Program-made: the position numbers and the translations under genes | Assembly (NCBI GenBank): GCA_946902985.2 | Contig: OX336388.2 | Location: 1,218,586,609 to 1,218,650,608 of the forward strand | Direction: 5' to 3' | Origin: Meconema thalassinum | Taxonomy: Eukaryota; Arthropoda; Insecta; Orthoptera; Tettigoniidae | Length of the DNA: 64,000 nucleotides | The notes under the pieces: generated by a model | The model's input: the letters and a program-made list of their open reading frames with translations, nothing else | Database searches by the model: none | Told to the model about the DNA's origin: nothing | Shown here: positions 52,600 to 63,970 of the stretch, piece by piece | Layout: each line of letters starts with the position of its first letter | Numbering within the stretch: position 1 is the first letter of the stretch

Positions 52600-53622
52600 T
52601 CAATACAGGATGTGCCCACCACGAGCTGCAATACATTGATGAATTCGGCGAGGCATGGAGTCAATAAGGCCCTGGATCGCTTCCTGAGGAATTGTGGCCC
52701 ATGCTTGCTGCACTGCACGGGTCAGTTGTTCCAGAGTTGTGGGTGGCTGAGGACGTTTGGCCAGTTGTCGACCCATCATGTCCCACACATGCTCAATAGC
52801 ATTGAGGTCCGGGAATCTGGCGGGCCATTCTAAGGTTGTGATGTCGTGGAGAGCTTCTCTGGAGATGCGTGCAGTGTGGACCCGGGCATTGTCCTGCTGA
52901 AACATCCCATTAGCAATGTTCGCCATCATAGGGACGACCACTGGATTGAGTACCCTATCAACGTACTGTCGAGCAGTCATAGTGCCCTCAACAAACACTA
53001 ATTGTGATTTCACATTAAAGCCAATAGCTCCCCAGACCATAATGCTTGGTGTTGGTCCTGTGTGCCTCTCGACAATAAGGTCTGGGCGGCCCCTCTCCCC
53101 GGTACGTCGGCGCACACAATTCCGGCGATCACCGCGGGCAAGACAGAAGCGCGATTCATCACTAAAGACAACCCTATGCCATTCGTCGACCCACGTCGAT
53201 CGTTCTCGAAACCAGGCCAGCCGTACACGTCGCTGTTGTGGGGTCAATGGAACACCTTCTGCAGGCACACGGGATCGTAAGCCAGCTGCACGCAGGCGAT
53301 TACCAACTGTTTGTTGTGTAACGTGGGGCGCCACAGCTGCTCGAATTTGCGCTGCTGTTGCATGGGGTTTCATCCGGGCGATCCGAATGATGCGGCGATC
53401 CTCTCTCACAGTTGTCTGTCGCGCTGGGCCTGTGGCAGGTCTACGAGTGTGGGTACCTTCATTTGACCACTGCTGCCATACACGTTGTACCGTAGATGCC
53501 TGTCGGCCAACACGTGCAGCGACAGTCGTTAGCGATAATCCAGCCTCACACAGCCCAATTATTAGAGCCCTCTCAAACGGCGACAGTTGTTGATAGCGAG
53601 CTCTTCTCTGTCGTCGAGGCAT
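52600..53622 (-). CDS. Tc1-family transposase, intact open frame
   Basis: 340 residues from the ATG at 53622 (MPRRQRRARYQQLSPFERAL), preferred over the in-frame ATG at 53706 because family members start at this point. Two HTH motifs: about residues 15-55 (LIIGLCEAGLSLTTVAARVG..STVQRVWQQW) and about 75-120 (AQIRAAVAPHVTQQTVGNRL). Catalytic triad: Asp155 (VVFSDESRF), Asp244 (FQQDNARVH) and Glu277 (FPDLNAIEHVWD). I count 32 residues between the last two, fewer than the classical 34. Mobile-element cut-and-paste enzyme acting at TA sites. The frame is complete, with no stop. Terminal inverted repeats could not be fixed with confidence in 52470-52560 or 53650-53740. Confidence 0.93.
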   Translation of the reverse strand: MPRRQRRARYQQLSPFERALIIGLCEAGLSLTTVAARVGRQASTVQRVWQQWSNEGTHTRRPATGPARQTTVREDRRIIRIARMKPHATAAQIRAAVAPHVTQQTVGNRLRAAGLRSRVPAEGVPLTPQQRRVRLAWFRERSTWVDEWHRVVFSDESRFCLARGDRRNCVRRRTGERGRPDLIVERHTGPTPSIMVWGAIGFNVKSQLVFVEGTMTARQYVDRVLNPVVVPMMANIANGMFQQDNARVHTARISREALHDITTLEWPARFPDLNAIEHVWDMMGRQLAKRPQPPTTLEQLTRAVQQAWATIPQEAIQGLIDSMPRRIHQCIAARGGHILY

Positions 53623-53965
53623 GTTTGACGGGGAACACTTCACTGCACAGACTGCAAGTCTTCTTCTTCTTGGTACGGTAGTGGGCACAGTAAACTCTTT
53701 ACCCAATTGCTACTGTGCAGTGGTATGTATCATTGGGAAACCGTCGACTAACGATTGAAAGCGTAAGACCAGTAAGTAGCGGGTAATCGCAAACAAGAGT
53801 ATGACGCAACGCAGTGAGATACATATGAGGAAAAACATAGGAATAGAGACGAGGACACAAATGGTATTTAACTCTTCACACCGAAGTGACCCACCTTGGT
53901 GACTCACTACTCATAGACACACATGACCAGGTCACAAATATGGATCATGGGAAAGGATGACCCAT

Positions 53966-54415
53966 TCAAATCTTTAAATTAATATTGTCGAAAAATGCTA
54001 CTATGTTACTAACCAGTGGAATTGTAGGCGTATGTACCAATGTGGCAACATTTAAAGGAAGTGCATAACCTAAATCATATAAAGCTCGCAACATTAAGGC
54101 ACGTTGATAGTCATATTGTGGACATTGAAAGAGAATATGATTTAAGGAACCGTCCATTTGTAAACACGAACACAGAGGATCATCACGTCGTTTTATGCGG
54201 AATAAATACACCGGCGTTAATGCATGGTTAAAACGTAGGCGAATGATTGTAATGATATGTCGTCGTGTGTATTTCCCTCCCTGAAACCATGGTTTGCTTA
54301 AAATAGTCGGTTGTATCCTAAAATAGTGTTTGCCCTTAATTCTTGCATAGTTATTCCACGTGACTTGCCAGTCATCCTGTATCGTCGAACGAATTATAGA
54401 ACGCAAATCGGACAT
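53966..54415 (-). pseudogene. LINE ORF2 C-terminal domain
   Basis: 149 codons. RRHIITIIRLRFNHALTPVY, RRDDPLCSCLQMDGSLNHIL and FQCPQYDYQRALM form the C-terminal Cys/His motif (C-x-C..H..C) conserved after RNase H in I-like elements, probably involved in RNA binding. It stops at 53966. The link to the RNase H frame is broken at 54415-54431. Confidence 0.8.
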
Positions 54416-54430
54416 TGGTATGGCTATGTT

Positions 54431-54808
54431 TTAAGCTTTGCCTTTGCCATTAGCAGCATCTTTGGCGAGGTTATCCGCTATTTCGTTACCCTCGATATGA
54501 GAATGGCCGGGTACCCACGTGATACTGACTTCAAAACCCTCCTTATGTAAAGTGTACAATTGTTGCACTAACTGACATAAAAACCAATTATCGGCCTCTA
54601 GAACATTTTGAAGTGCTTGCACGACACTCATTGAATCGGTACAAATTAAAGATTGACGAATGGCATGTTTTTTGATATAAAAACACGTCTGACGGATGGC
54701 AAAAATTTCGGCTGTAAATATCGTGACGTCTGGGGGTAAAGTATACTGAAATGAGATTTGTAAATCTGGAGCAAAGAAGGCTGCTCCCACACGAGAAGGG
54801 TTAACCAT
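54431..54808 (-). pseudogene. LINE RNase H domain
   Basis: Degrades template RNA during element cDNA synthesis. FTAEIFAIRQTCFYI holds the catalytic Glu, LICTDSMSVVQAL the catalytic Asp, and ITWVPGHSHIEGNEIADNLA the H-x-x-x-x-G-N-E-x-A-D motif with the final Asp. The first Asp strand (usually D-G-S) lies upstream of the start, around 54840 (FFTDGSKMVNPSR). All catalytic positions are visible. Confidence 0.85.
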
Positions 54809-54882
54809 TTTAGAACCATCTGTAAAAAAAATGATGCAGGAGATTAAAGGATTCGTTATCTCCCGAAAAATACGAGGAATGA

Positions 54883-56696
54883 TTACGGGATGATGTTGAA
54901 AGGACTGATATACTTGGGGTAAGGAGTTCTGAAGAATATGAGGTTGAAAATACGTTGCACCATACGGAATAGTATATATCGGTAACCGACGACTTTTAAT
55001 ATATTATGGCGGTAAGGTTGAAGCATGGAATATGCGGTTAGTAAGGCTGGACGAGAATCTGTGGGCAATAATCGACGCGTATAATATTCCTCCAATAGTT
55101 GTAATTTAGGGACGATAGGTGATGTTGTTATCATTTTTCGTAGTAGGTACATACATGAAAGATATCTACGTCGATGATGAAGTGCCATTTCTCAGGTTTC
55201 AACTAAAAGGGCTCCTGTGAGGGTTGATTTAAGCGCACCTATAATTATACGTAAGGCAGAAAACTGTATTCTATCTAACCGGAGGAGCCTAATGTTGGAC
55301 ATTGAATAAAAAAAAAAGGAATTGTAATCCAGCACAGAACGGATGATGTTACGATAAACCGTTAATAATGATTCTGGGTCCGCCCCCCAATTGCGTCGAG
55401 TGAGTGACTTTAGAACATTAATTTTGCTGGCGAGAAGACTCTGAAGGTATTGTGTATGTCTCTCCCATTGCATTTTCCTGTCAATGTGAATCCCTAAGTA
55501 TTTTACACTCGTCACCACCGGAATTTGACCTTGACGGTATAAAATAGGAGAACTGTCGTAAATATCATCGCAGCGTTTTTTCCGACAGATGTTTCAAATC
55601 CGTATTGATGTAACCAGTCATGAGCATGAGATAAGGCGTGGTATATATCCCTACGACATGCGGAAAACTCTTCTCTAGTGCAATATATTAGAATGTCATC
55701 CGCATATTGAAGAATGCGAGCGTGCGGTAATATGACTGTTTCTAAAGTACGAGTGTAAATTAAGTATAAAACCCCGCTTAGAACGCCTCCCTGCGCAACA
55801 CCATAAGAGGTATGTCGAAAATCAAAGACACCGGCTGGGGAGTTTAAAGTTATGTGCCGATGACATAACACATTATGTATTAAGCACCTGAAGGGAAGGG
55901 GAAATTGTAAATCCCTCATAAGTTGAATAAGAAGATATGGATCAACAGAATCATATGCATTTTTGAGGTCAAGGAACACAGCTACTGTGTGCATTTTCTT
56001 TCCTTTTGCTAGGAGTAGGTCGGTGAGAAATACATTTAAGGGGTCAGATGTACCAAGATTTTTTCTAAATGCAAATTGGGTTTTCGGAAACTGGTTATAA
56101 TATTCTAGGCACCATTGAAGCCTTCGGAGAAGAATATGTTGAAAAACTTTTCGGAAACAAGATCCAAGTTGGATACCACGGTAACTACTCGGTAATCGAG
56201 CACCTTTCATAGGTTTGAGAATCGGTACAGTTTGAAAAACATTCCAATCCTCCGGGAAGGTTCCATTGCATAAGATGGAATTATATAGTTGAAGAATGAT
56301 ACCCTGAGCGTTTACGGGAAATCGAGCGATCATTTTATAAGTCACTCCATCAATCCCTGGGCTGGATGATTTTTTGTGACGAAATGTGTGACGTAATTCG
56401 CTACTTGTAATAGGCTGCATTAAACTGGAAAAACGGTCCAGTGAACCAGAGGTACAAGATGTAGGCAAGCGAATAACTATATCCGGTGTCCAAGTATGAT
56501 ACAGGTCATGGTATCCCTGCGCCGAAAGTTGAAAGGAGGAAGAAATAGTGCGATTATTAGAGAAATGTTTAATCGCCGTCCAAATGCTGTTTAGGGACGT
56601 AGTACTGCTTAATTGGGTAATGTATAATTTCCACGCTTCACGTCGTTTATGATTAAATACACGTTGGATTTGCGCAGTGAGACTTTTGTATCTCAA
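54883..56696 (-). pseudogene. LINE reverse transcriptase, three frames
   Basis: 56696-55512 (394 codons): HKKSSSPGIDGVTYKMIARF (fingers), ILKPMKGARLPSSYRGIQLG, FLDLKNAYDSVDPYLLIQLM (motif A), YGVAQGGVLSGVLYLIYT (motif B) and ILQYADDILIYCTREEFS (catalytic YADD). 55518-55192 continues with VTSVKYLGIHIDRKMQWERH and a thumb with LRLDRIQFSALRIIIGALKS. 55188-54883 has the linker. Frame changes at about 55515 and 55190. Gene order and motifs are complete, so a related active copy may exist elsewhere. Confidence 0.9.
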
Positions 56697-56802
56697 ATAA
56701 GATGTTGCAGAGCCATAATGTCGAAAAGCTTTTAAACACGCCTTGCGCCGTCTTACCAGCTGTCCGCATTCTTGATCCCACCATGAGGGTAAGGTACCAC
56801 GA

Positions 56803-57657
56803 TTATTCGGAGGACCTGTCGTTGTAATTAAAGGGTGATATATATATATTAAAATAGGCTCGGATATTCTCTAATAAAAAAGTATAACTGTTACTAGGCA
56901 CCTTTGTATGCTGAGAAAGCCTGTCCTCTAAAAATCGAGAAAACAACTCATAATCAAAAAGTCGTAAGTTTCTCTTAACCTTAGATACGTTTGGTGGGAT
57001 ATGGCGGGTACGCGAGACATCATAGTCTATTATAATTGGATAATGATCGCTTTGATGCGTATCCTTCACGGTCTGCCATGTCAACTTATGAGATAAGTCG
57101 AAAGTAGTGACGCTTAAATCCACCGCACTTTGGGGACTATTTGGTGGGGTAATGCGCGTGGGTGATCCATCATTTAAGAGATGTAGGTGTAATTCCTGTA
57201 TAGCTGCAGCGATGTGACGTCCTTTCGGATTAATTCGGCCACTGCCCCACAAGGCGTGGTGTGCATTAAAATCCCCCACTGAAAGATGTTTAGAAAATTG
57301 TTGTATGAACCGGAAATATGCATGCCATTGCCGACGGGAACCTTGTAGACCCGGGGGACAATAAATGTGACTTACATGGAGATCTTGCACACGGAATGTG
57401 TGATGATAAGTGTGAGGAATATAGAATTGATTAGAGAGGGGAGTGTATCGTAAGTTATTTTTGAAGTGCGTCATGATGCCACGATATACTGGACCATCCA
57501 GACGTTCAACCTGATAGTTGGGAATCAAAAAGTTATACGAGGAACGAAGCCATGTTTCTTGTAGGAATATGATATCCGGATCATACTCCTGGATTAACTG
57601 CAGTAATTCATGCTTTTTATTTAGAATACTTCGGCAATTCCACTGGAGGAGGAACAT
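56803..57657 (-). pseudogene. LINE APE-type endonuclease
   Basis: 284 codons. MFLLQWNCRSILNKKHELLQ (Asn block), PDIIFLQETWLRSS (catalytic Glu), VSHIYCPPGLQGSR, HLSVGDFNAHHALWGSG (Asp/Asn), SAVDLSVTTFDL and DTHQSDHYPIIIDYD (catalytic SDH) appear in family order. The frame breaks at 56803 and continues at 56696 with an overlap-sized shift. Confidence 0.9.
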
Positions 57658-57673
57658 ATAGCACGCATCAAAA

Positions 57674-58460
57674 TTAGTCCACTAGGGTATTATATTGTGT
57701 GAAGGAGGATTGGGAAGTAATGGTACTATTTTTCCAATATTTTTTCACATAAAAGCTCCATTGAGCGTTGTGCCCTAATAATTCTTGTAATTTCTGGAAA
57801 TCTTCCATGATGTCATGTGACGGATCTCGCGAAGTGCTGGGTATTTGAGAAGACCGTTTCTTCGAAACTTCCTCACCCATGGTGGCGGGGTGCAAAGCCA
57901 CCCCTACATCACTGCCAGACGGTTGCTTTAAGATATCTAAATAGGCCCGTCGGTCGTAACCTATGGGATTCACCACTTTCGGCTTTGGGGACACTAGTTC
58001 TGTATACTTTCGTTTTCTCGGAGGATCCTCCTGACGCGTAACATTAGACTGTTCTAAGGTCGGAAATTGCTGCGGGAGGGTAAGAGGATTGAACGGTACA
58101 CTGTAATTAGCCTTAATGACTTCATGGTACGTTTTATTATCGGTACACATTTGGCGTTTTATGGACTTCTGTTTTTCCAATTCAGGGCAGCGTGTGGTGC
58201 CTGCCGGATGGTTGTCACCACAATTAGCACATTTAAAAAGAGTCTCCTTACATGTTTCCGTCGAATGGCCTTGCGCACAGTTACCGCAAACTGGGGAGCG
58301 AGCCCGACAGTGTAGTTTTACATGCCCGAATCTTTGACAGTTCAGACATCTAATACCCCAGTACAATAAGAGTTTAAGCCGGAAATTTAGAATAACAAGT
58401 CCGGATATGAAAAAATAGTTGTAAGTACCTTTAAAGAAGATAATCCTAAAAGTCCCACGG
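57674..58460 (-). pseudogene. LINE ORF1 (Gag-like, three CCHC zinc knuckles), 5'-truncated
   Basis: RNA-binding ORF1 protein. Knuckles: CLNCQRFGHVKLHC, CGNCAQGHSTETC and CANCGDNHPAGTTRC, in a row near the middle. A Pro/Lys-rich tail runs to the stop at 57674, 17 bp before the ORF2 start. The N-terminus beyond about 58460 is AT-rich unrelated sequence, so the first half (RRM-like part) is missing. Confidence 0.87.
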
Positions 58461-59356
58461 CCTCCTTGATGGGATACCTGAAATATCCTGAAAAAACCTG
58501 GAATTTTCCTGAAAAGCTTATAAATCACGAACCAGTGGTCAGAATCTGGTTGTTTTTGGCTTATTAATATTTATTTGTATGAAGAATAATATTTTATGTA
58601 CACAGGGAAAAAAAATTGGTACACTGTAAAAAAAGTTTTCTTTGTGGTTTTTTTTAGATCAAAAATCCGAATTTTGACAAAATATGACCAGCTTACATGC
58701 CAAAATGCAGTCACATACACGCAGCTAAATATCAGCGGTGATAAAATTATTTCTTCACTGTAAAAAAGCATAAAAAGTCCGAAAACACGGTGTTCGTTGC
58801 CTGGACTATGGCTATAATGGCCATAAATCGCGAACCCAGGAGTTACTGAATTTATCTTGTTTTTGTTTTTCTTTTCCTAAAGATGCTTAACCATGTGTTA
58901 GACCTATGATTTTTTCTGTTTTCTTCACACATAAGTACGGCACTCTATCCCAACTCATCCATCTCCCCCCCCCCCCTCAACCCTGACGCCTTTGTTCCCA
59001 ACCCTCAAGTCCAATCATGTATGCTTCTTACGACAATTTTATGTTAAATTTAAAAAAAAAATGATTTCTTTTGTAGGATTCATGAAGCAAAAAATACACT
59101 GAGTTGTTTTAAATATATAGCTAATATAATCGAGTTAACGTTATTTAGAAATACAAAGCTTTGGTTCATTTTCATTGGCTCCAAGATGTAGTAGGCCTTC
59201 TACCGTAGTGAGGTAGACGCTTAAAGAATTATATAATGTGGAAAGAATAACGTATGTATATACGTACATATTGTACGTCTTATAAAAATTAGAGGAATGA
59301 ACAAAACATATCTGTACTGGTAAGACTAGGAACGAACAAGTATAAGGAATACATAA
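58460..59356. other. Unassigned AT-rich spacer
   Basis: No gene is recognised. It contains a C-run (58967-58976) and A/T homopolymers. It probably includes the 3' flank of the CXC-type gene (minus strand). Confidence 0.4.
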
Positions 59357-59412
59357 TTATCGGAGACGTCGACGCGTCCGTGGCGGGGCCTCCTCAGGAT
59401 CGTCGATAAGCT
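59357..59412 (-). CDS. CXC-like gene, terminal exon
   Basis: An acceptor TTTTGAATTGCAG on the minus strand ends at 59413. The exon continues the reading frame from 59492 across a 79-bp intron (59413-59491, GTAAAC..CAG) and gives LIDDPEEAPPRTRRRLR before the stop at 59357-59359. The acidic-to-basic ending and exact frame agreement at the junction (a split GAG codon) support a real intron. Confidence 0.65.
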
Positions 59413-59491
59413 CTGCAATTCAAAACGAGAGGTGTCAGCAATTTTTAAGACTAAAATCTACAATAAGCCTATTGAAGTTGCAAATGTTTAC

Positions 59492-59740
59492 CTTCTGGAA
59501 AGTCCTCTGTATCTTCTTCGTCTTCCTCATCGGAGTCTTTACACCGATTACTGCAGCCGTGTCCAGCACAATATGCACACATATTTGTGCAGTCAATGCG
59601 GTTCTTCCTGCAGCTGCAGTTTAATGTTTCGCATCCGGCCGCACAGTTGAGACGGTGCCAGAGGCCTTGTGTTTGTAACAGCGACCAGGTTGTCGTTTTC
59701 AAGAAATAGAGCACAGTTGTTGGTGAACTTACCTGATGGT
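59492..59740 (-). CDS. Cysteine-rich CXC (tesmin/TSO1-like) domain exon, interrupted by hAT
   Basis: The minus strand encodes LWHRLNCAAGCETLNCSCRK, then NRIDCTNMCAYCAGHGCSN and an acidic tail (DSDEEDEEDTEDF). The C-x3-C..C-x-C..C-x3-C-x2-C-x4-C spacing is that of CXC domains, which bind DNA or zinc at the C-terminus of many uncharacterised insect proteins. A hAT entered at 59741, and its TSD (CTGATGGT) reappears at 63971-63978. Beyond it, 63979-64000 continues the gene. CATCAG/GTAAGT at 59731-59740 is a strong donor, so the insertion could lie at an exon end; in that case another short intron precedes LWHRL. The protein may itself be transposon-derived. Confidence 0.6.
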
Positions 59741-62700
59741 CATAGGCGTAATTACGGGGTGGCAAGGGGTGGCAGTTGCCACCCCAGAATTCCCAAACAC
59801 CACTTTTTGCCTACAAACAAGTAAAAAATTAGTTTATGAACTTGGTACAATCTTGATTTTGTTTTTAACTGTATCTCTCAGAAACAATTTAATTACCCAA
59901 ACAATAATAGCTTTCATTTTCAAAATGATGGCGTAAAAAGTAATAAAACCATTTGCGTGAATAATGGGACTAAGCGATTAAGCGATATAAATGTCACTAG
60001 GTGGCAACCCTGTATTATGTAATGCAAAGCAGATATCAGCTGTTGTCTGTCGTTTGCCTTTTAGAAAGAGATCTACTCGTACTATTCTACCTGTAACGTG
60101 TTGCCTTCATTTTCTTGAAATTTCTAAGTTTCTTTCAGTGAACTATCTGCATCATAGGATTGGATTTCATGTACTGAGACATGGTAAGTTAAATTAATTT
60201 CAGTTCGTCTGCCTATTTTATAGGTTAAGTTATAAGCCAGTTTCTCCCACAGCGCACAGAATAGTATAGTGAAGCCAGTGTCCGCAATATTGATGAGTTC
60301 TAGACTCTAGAGAAAGCAAAATCACGCGTCTGAGAACGGTCTTGAGTAAAATAAAAGACGGCCATTCTCTTACACTGCGGTTTAACACGTTGACTGCGAA
60401 ATTTGGCCTCATTATGTTCCCAATATGCGAACAGAGAAATACACTAACCGCGAAAATAATGCGCCACGAAAGTGCCGAGCGCGGGAAACTGAGACCACGC
60501 GAAATTTAAACTCGCCACAGAGTCAGCTGTCAGAGAAAAATAACCTCAAACGCATAGCATAGAACAAGTCTAGTGTTGTCCAATGTGCTGTAACAAAAAA
60601 ATAAACAAAAGCTTTTTGCGTTTTTAAGTAACTTTGATATGGTTAGATTTATTTAAATGTTTATTTTTAATCCAAACAAATTTCATTTTTTTTTCTAAGA
60701 CGTTGCTACTGAAAGAAAAATATTGTGTGCCTGGTTATTTTTGCAGTTTTCCACGTTATATCCGTTCCTCCATGTTCACATTATTTGCCTTATCATATTA
60801 CAGTTATTATTTTTTGATCTTGTTCTAACGAGGGAAAAATTGCCTCAAAACATACAGTATATTTTCACCGTTCCTCGTGTTGTGTGTCATTTTAAGCCAG
60901 CCTTATTTTGTTGTTTATAAACTGAGTCTAATTTTCGCCTCAAATTACACTAAACCCTTTTCTTGAGGTTGATACTATGGTAAAGAAAACTTGCAACTTG
61001 TAAAAAAAAAAAAAAAAACTTGTAGGCCCTATACAACATTTTATTTACCATGAGACGGACATCTTGTAAATTTTTGAATTGTTGGTGTTTGAAAACAAGT
61101 TTAATCCCTTTCTTTTCAGGCTCCGAAGAACAAAAAGGGACAAAGTTCGTTGTTGTCTTACTTTTGCTCAGGCCCACCAAGCAGGAAGAAACAGCGTCTA
61201 GAAGATGAACCAACAGAAAAAGATTCTTTGGAACATAAGTCAGAGCCACCTCAGCCTACAGAAGAAGTGTTAGGCTCCTCATCCACTCAGTCATCTACAC
61301 TTACGAAGGGCAGTTCTTCGAGTGAGGAGAATTTACTAAGTTCCAGCTGTTCCTCTACTGCAATTGACCAATTATTGTCAATTGGACTGATCAACAAGCG
61401 TGATCCTGCCCATGGTCCAGATATGGCCATATTGCATGTTAAGGAAGGATCATTTCAACCACAAGATTTCGTTTTCCCTAAAAAGGATGGAAGAAAGTAT
61501 AGGTCTGAATGGTACAAAATGTTTTCTTGGCTGGAATATAGTCCTCTAACCGATAAAGCATTCTGTTTTGTCTGTCGTGTGTTTTACAAGACGGAATAAA
61601 ATGCTGAAGACGCTTTCACAATCAGTGGGTTTTCGAAGTGGAAGAAAGCTGTAAAAGTGTTTGAAAAATATGATTGTAGTAATTTGCATAAGACTAGTAT
61701 GACTAAGTTTACCTCTCTACAAGAAGTAGATAGAAGTGGTACTGTTATTGAAAAAGTTAATGAAAAGTACTCCAAAGAAGTTGAAGAAAACCGATTGTAT
61801 TTATGAGCTTTGTGTGAATCGTTAATATTTTGTGGCAGGCAATCCATTGCTCTCAGAGGACATGATGAATCTGCAGAATCAAAGAACAGAGGAAACTTTT
61901 TGGAGCTGATGGAGCTTCGTTCTAAAGATAGTAATTTGATCAAGAAGTTCTACACTGAGCATCGAAAGAATTTTCAGTACACTTCAGCAACTTTCCAGAA
62001 TGAGTTACTGTTCATTATTGGAGAACAAATCAAGCTGCACATTGCCAAAGAAGTTAAAGAGTCCAAAGTGTTTGCCATTATAGCTGATGAGACTCAAGAC
62101 ATAAGAAAGCACGAGCAAGTAGCTGTCGTTTTAAGGCATGTCAACGATAAATTACAAGTTTATGCGTAGTTTGTAGGGTTTTATCGAGCCAAAAAAAAAA
62201 ACTGATGGTGAAACTCTGGCAAATGAACTAAAGAATGTTTTGATTTCACTGGATTTGAACATTAAAAATCTGCGTGCTCAGTGCTACGATGGGGCCTCAA
62301 ACATGAGGGGTCCATATAAAGGAGTGGCAGCTAGAATTATGGAAGAAGCCCCAACAGCAATGTATATTCACTGCAATGCACATATATTAAATTTGTGCAT
62401 TGTAAGCAGTTGTACAAGCGTAACATCAATAAGAAACACTTTTTTTGTGCTTCAAAGTCTTTACAACTTTATTGAGAAATCAAATAAACGACTTGCTGTT
62501 TTTGAACAAATTCAAAACAGTTCCAAAAGCTTTAGTGGTGAAACTGTAACATTAAAGTCTTTAAGTGATACCAGATGGGCTTACCGTGTTGAAGCAGTGC
62601 GGTCTTTGTTAGACAATTTCGAAACAACTTTGAACACTTTACAACAAATTGCACACATAGACCCTGATAGTGGTGGACAGGCCAATGCGTTGTTAAAGAG

Positions 62701-63970
62701 CATGGAGGATTTCAGCTTTGTGTTTGACTTTTGTTACTGAGGAGAGTTCTTACGCAATGTGATGTACTGTCAAAAACATTACAAGCAAGCGATGTGACCT
62801 ACGGATTTGTGAAATCTGTCAAAATCAGCACAATTAAAGTCTTGCAATCCTTCAGAACAGATGAATTTTTAATAAGTTATTTAACCATTGCACAGAAATC
62901 TCTGAGCATTGCGGATTCCAAGCAGCACACATGCCAAGAAGAGGGAGAATTCCATCAAACATTGGTGGTGGGGATAAAACTCCTTTTGAAACAGTGGAAC
63001 AATAATACAAGGTTTCAACCCTTTGGCCAGTTATTGACATCCTGGTGCAAGAGATAGAAGCCAAGCTTCAAGAAAACAATCTAGATGTACTGAACCACTT
63101 AAACAAAGTTCTTGGTGCAACTGACGTGGAACTTTCCAGTATACAGTATTTGTGCAAGTACTACAGTATGGAAAGTGAACTGCTCCTCTCTGAACTAAGA
63201 TGTTTTTACAACATGGATGAGTTCAAAAAGAAAAAGAGTATTCTAGAAAGAGCTGACCTTGTGGTTAAAAAATCTTTGAAAAGTGTGTTCCCTCTTCTTT
63301 TTGAACTGTTCCGCTTATATTTTACAATTCCCACAAACTCAGCATCCAGTGAAAGGTCTTTTTCATGTCTAAGGAGGTTAAAAACCTACACCAGAAACAC
63401 TGTTGGCCAAGAAAGGTTGTCGTCATTGGCCCTTCTGGCAATTGAAAGGAGTGTTGAAATAGATATTCCCCAAGTAATTGATGTTTTTAACGCAAAACAA
63501 AAGAGAAGGCTTCATTCTGTGTAAAATAGTTTTTGTACAACTTATGGTGTTACCAAGTAAAACTTCAATAAAGCATTGTTATTTTAGTATGATGTTTTCT
63601 TAATTTATACTTAACTAGGGTAAGCATTAAAATTAATAATTATCAACAGACCAAACTTTAAAAAACTATGTATGGATGGTATTTTTTTCAAACGATTTTG
63701 TTGTTGATGTTATTGAAAATAACACATTTTGGTATAACTAGGCCCATAAATAATAACACAGATCATTGGTAAAAATGATTTACATTTATGCTGGTATGCT
63801 ATGTAAAGCAGTTTAAAAAGTGCTTGTAAACTACAGTTTTAACGCAAAATTTTAAAAAAAATCCGGGGGAGGGCCCCCGTACCCCTCTTTTGCCTGGGGG
63901 TATTCCAATACCCCCCAGACCCCCCGGCAAAACTTGCCACCCCAGTTAAAAAGCTGAAATTACGCCCATG
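59741..63970 (+). mobile_element. hAT DNA transposon (second type), 4230 bp
   Basis: Ends CATAGGCGTAATTACGGGGT (left) and, inwards from the right, CATGGGCGTAATTTCAG with GGGGTGGCAAG just inside both. Perfect 8-bp duplication CTGATGGT at 59733-59740 and 63971-63978. One spliced transposase gene on the plus strand and an AATAAA at 63567-63572. G/C-rich subterminal blocks at 63865-63925. Interrupts the CXC-type gene. Confidence 0.95.
60181..63524 (+). pseudogene. hAT transposase (ZMYM1-like), two exons, few breaks
   Basis: Exon 1 probably ends exactly after the start codon: GAGAC ATG/GTAAGT (60181-60183). The acceptor TTTCTTTTCAG at 61119 joins it to APKNKKGQSSLLSYFCSG. Domains: Ser-rich region; TTF-type finger (WYKMFSWLEYSPLTDKAFCFVCRVF, 61510-61590); DUF4371 core (RGHDESAESKNRGNFLELME, FAIIADETQDIRKHEQ with the catalytic Asp, CYDGASNMRGPYKGVAARI, HCNAHILNL, SDTRWAYRVEAV); dimerisation domain (TNSASSERSFSCLRRLKTYT, 63334-63395). 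Stops at 61597, 61804 and 62167 and frame changes near 62200, 62738 and 63050 inactivate it. Otherwise it is well preserved. Confidence 0.9.

Larger units (their letters stand above)
53920..58460 (-). mobile_element. I-clade-like LINE with gag knuckles, EN, RT and RNase H
   Basis: The minus-strand order from the right is ORF1 with three CCHC knuckles, APE endonuclease, RT, RNase H and C-terminal domain. RNase H downstream of RT limits the clade to I/LOA/Outcast-like groups. The 5' end is truncated inside ORF1 (about 58460). The 3' end lies between 53720 and 53960, next to the Tc1 element. The copy carries several frameshifts. Confidence 0.88.

Noticed and set aside
52916..53593. 225-codon plus-strand open frame
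   Set aside because: Lies antisense to the Tc1 transposase; composition is that of a reverse-strand shadow (Arg/Thr/Ser rich).
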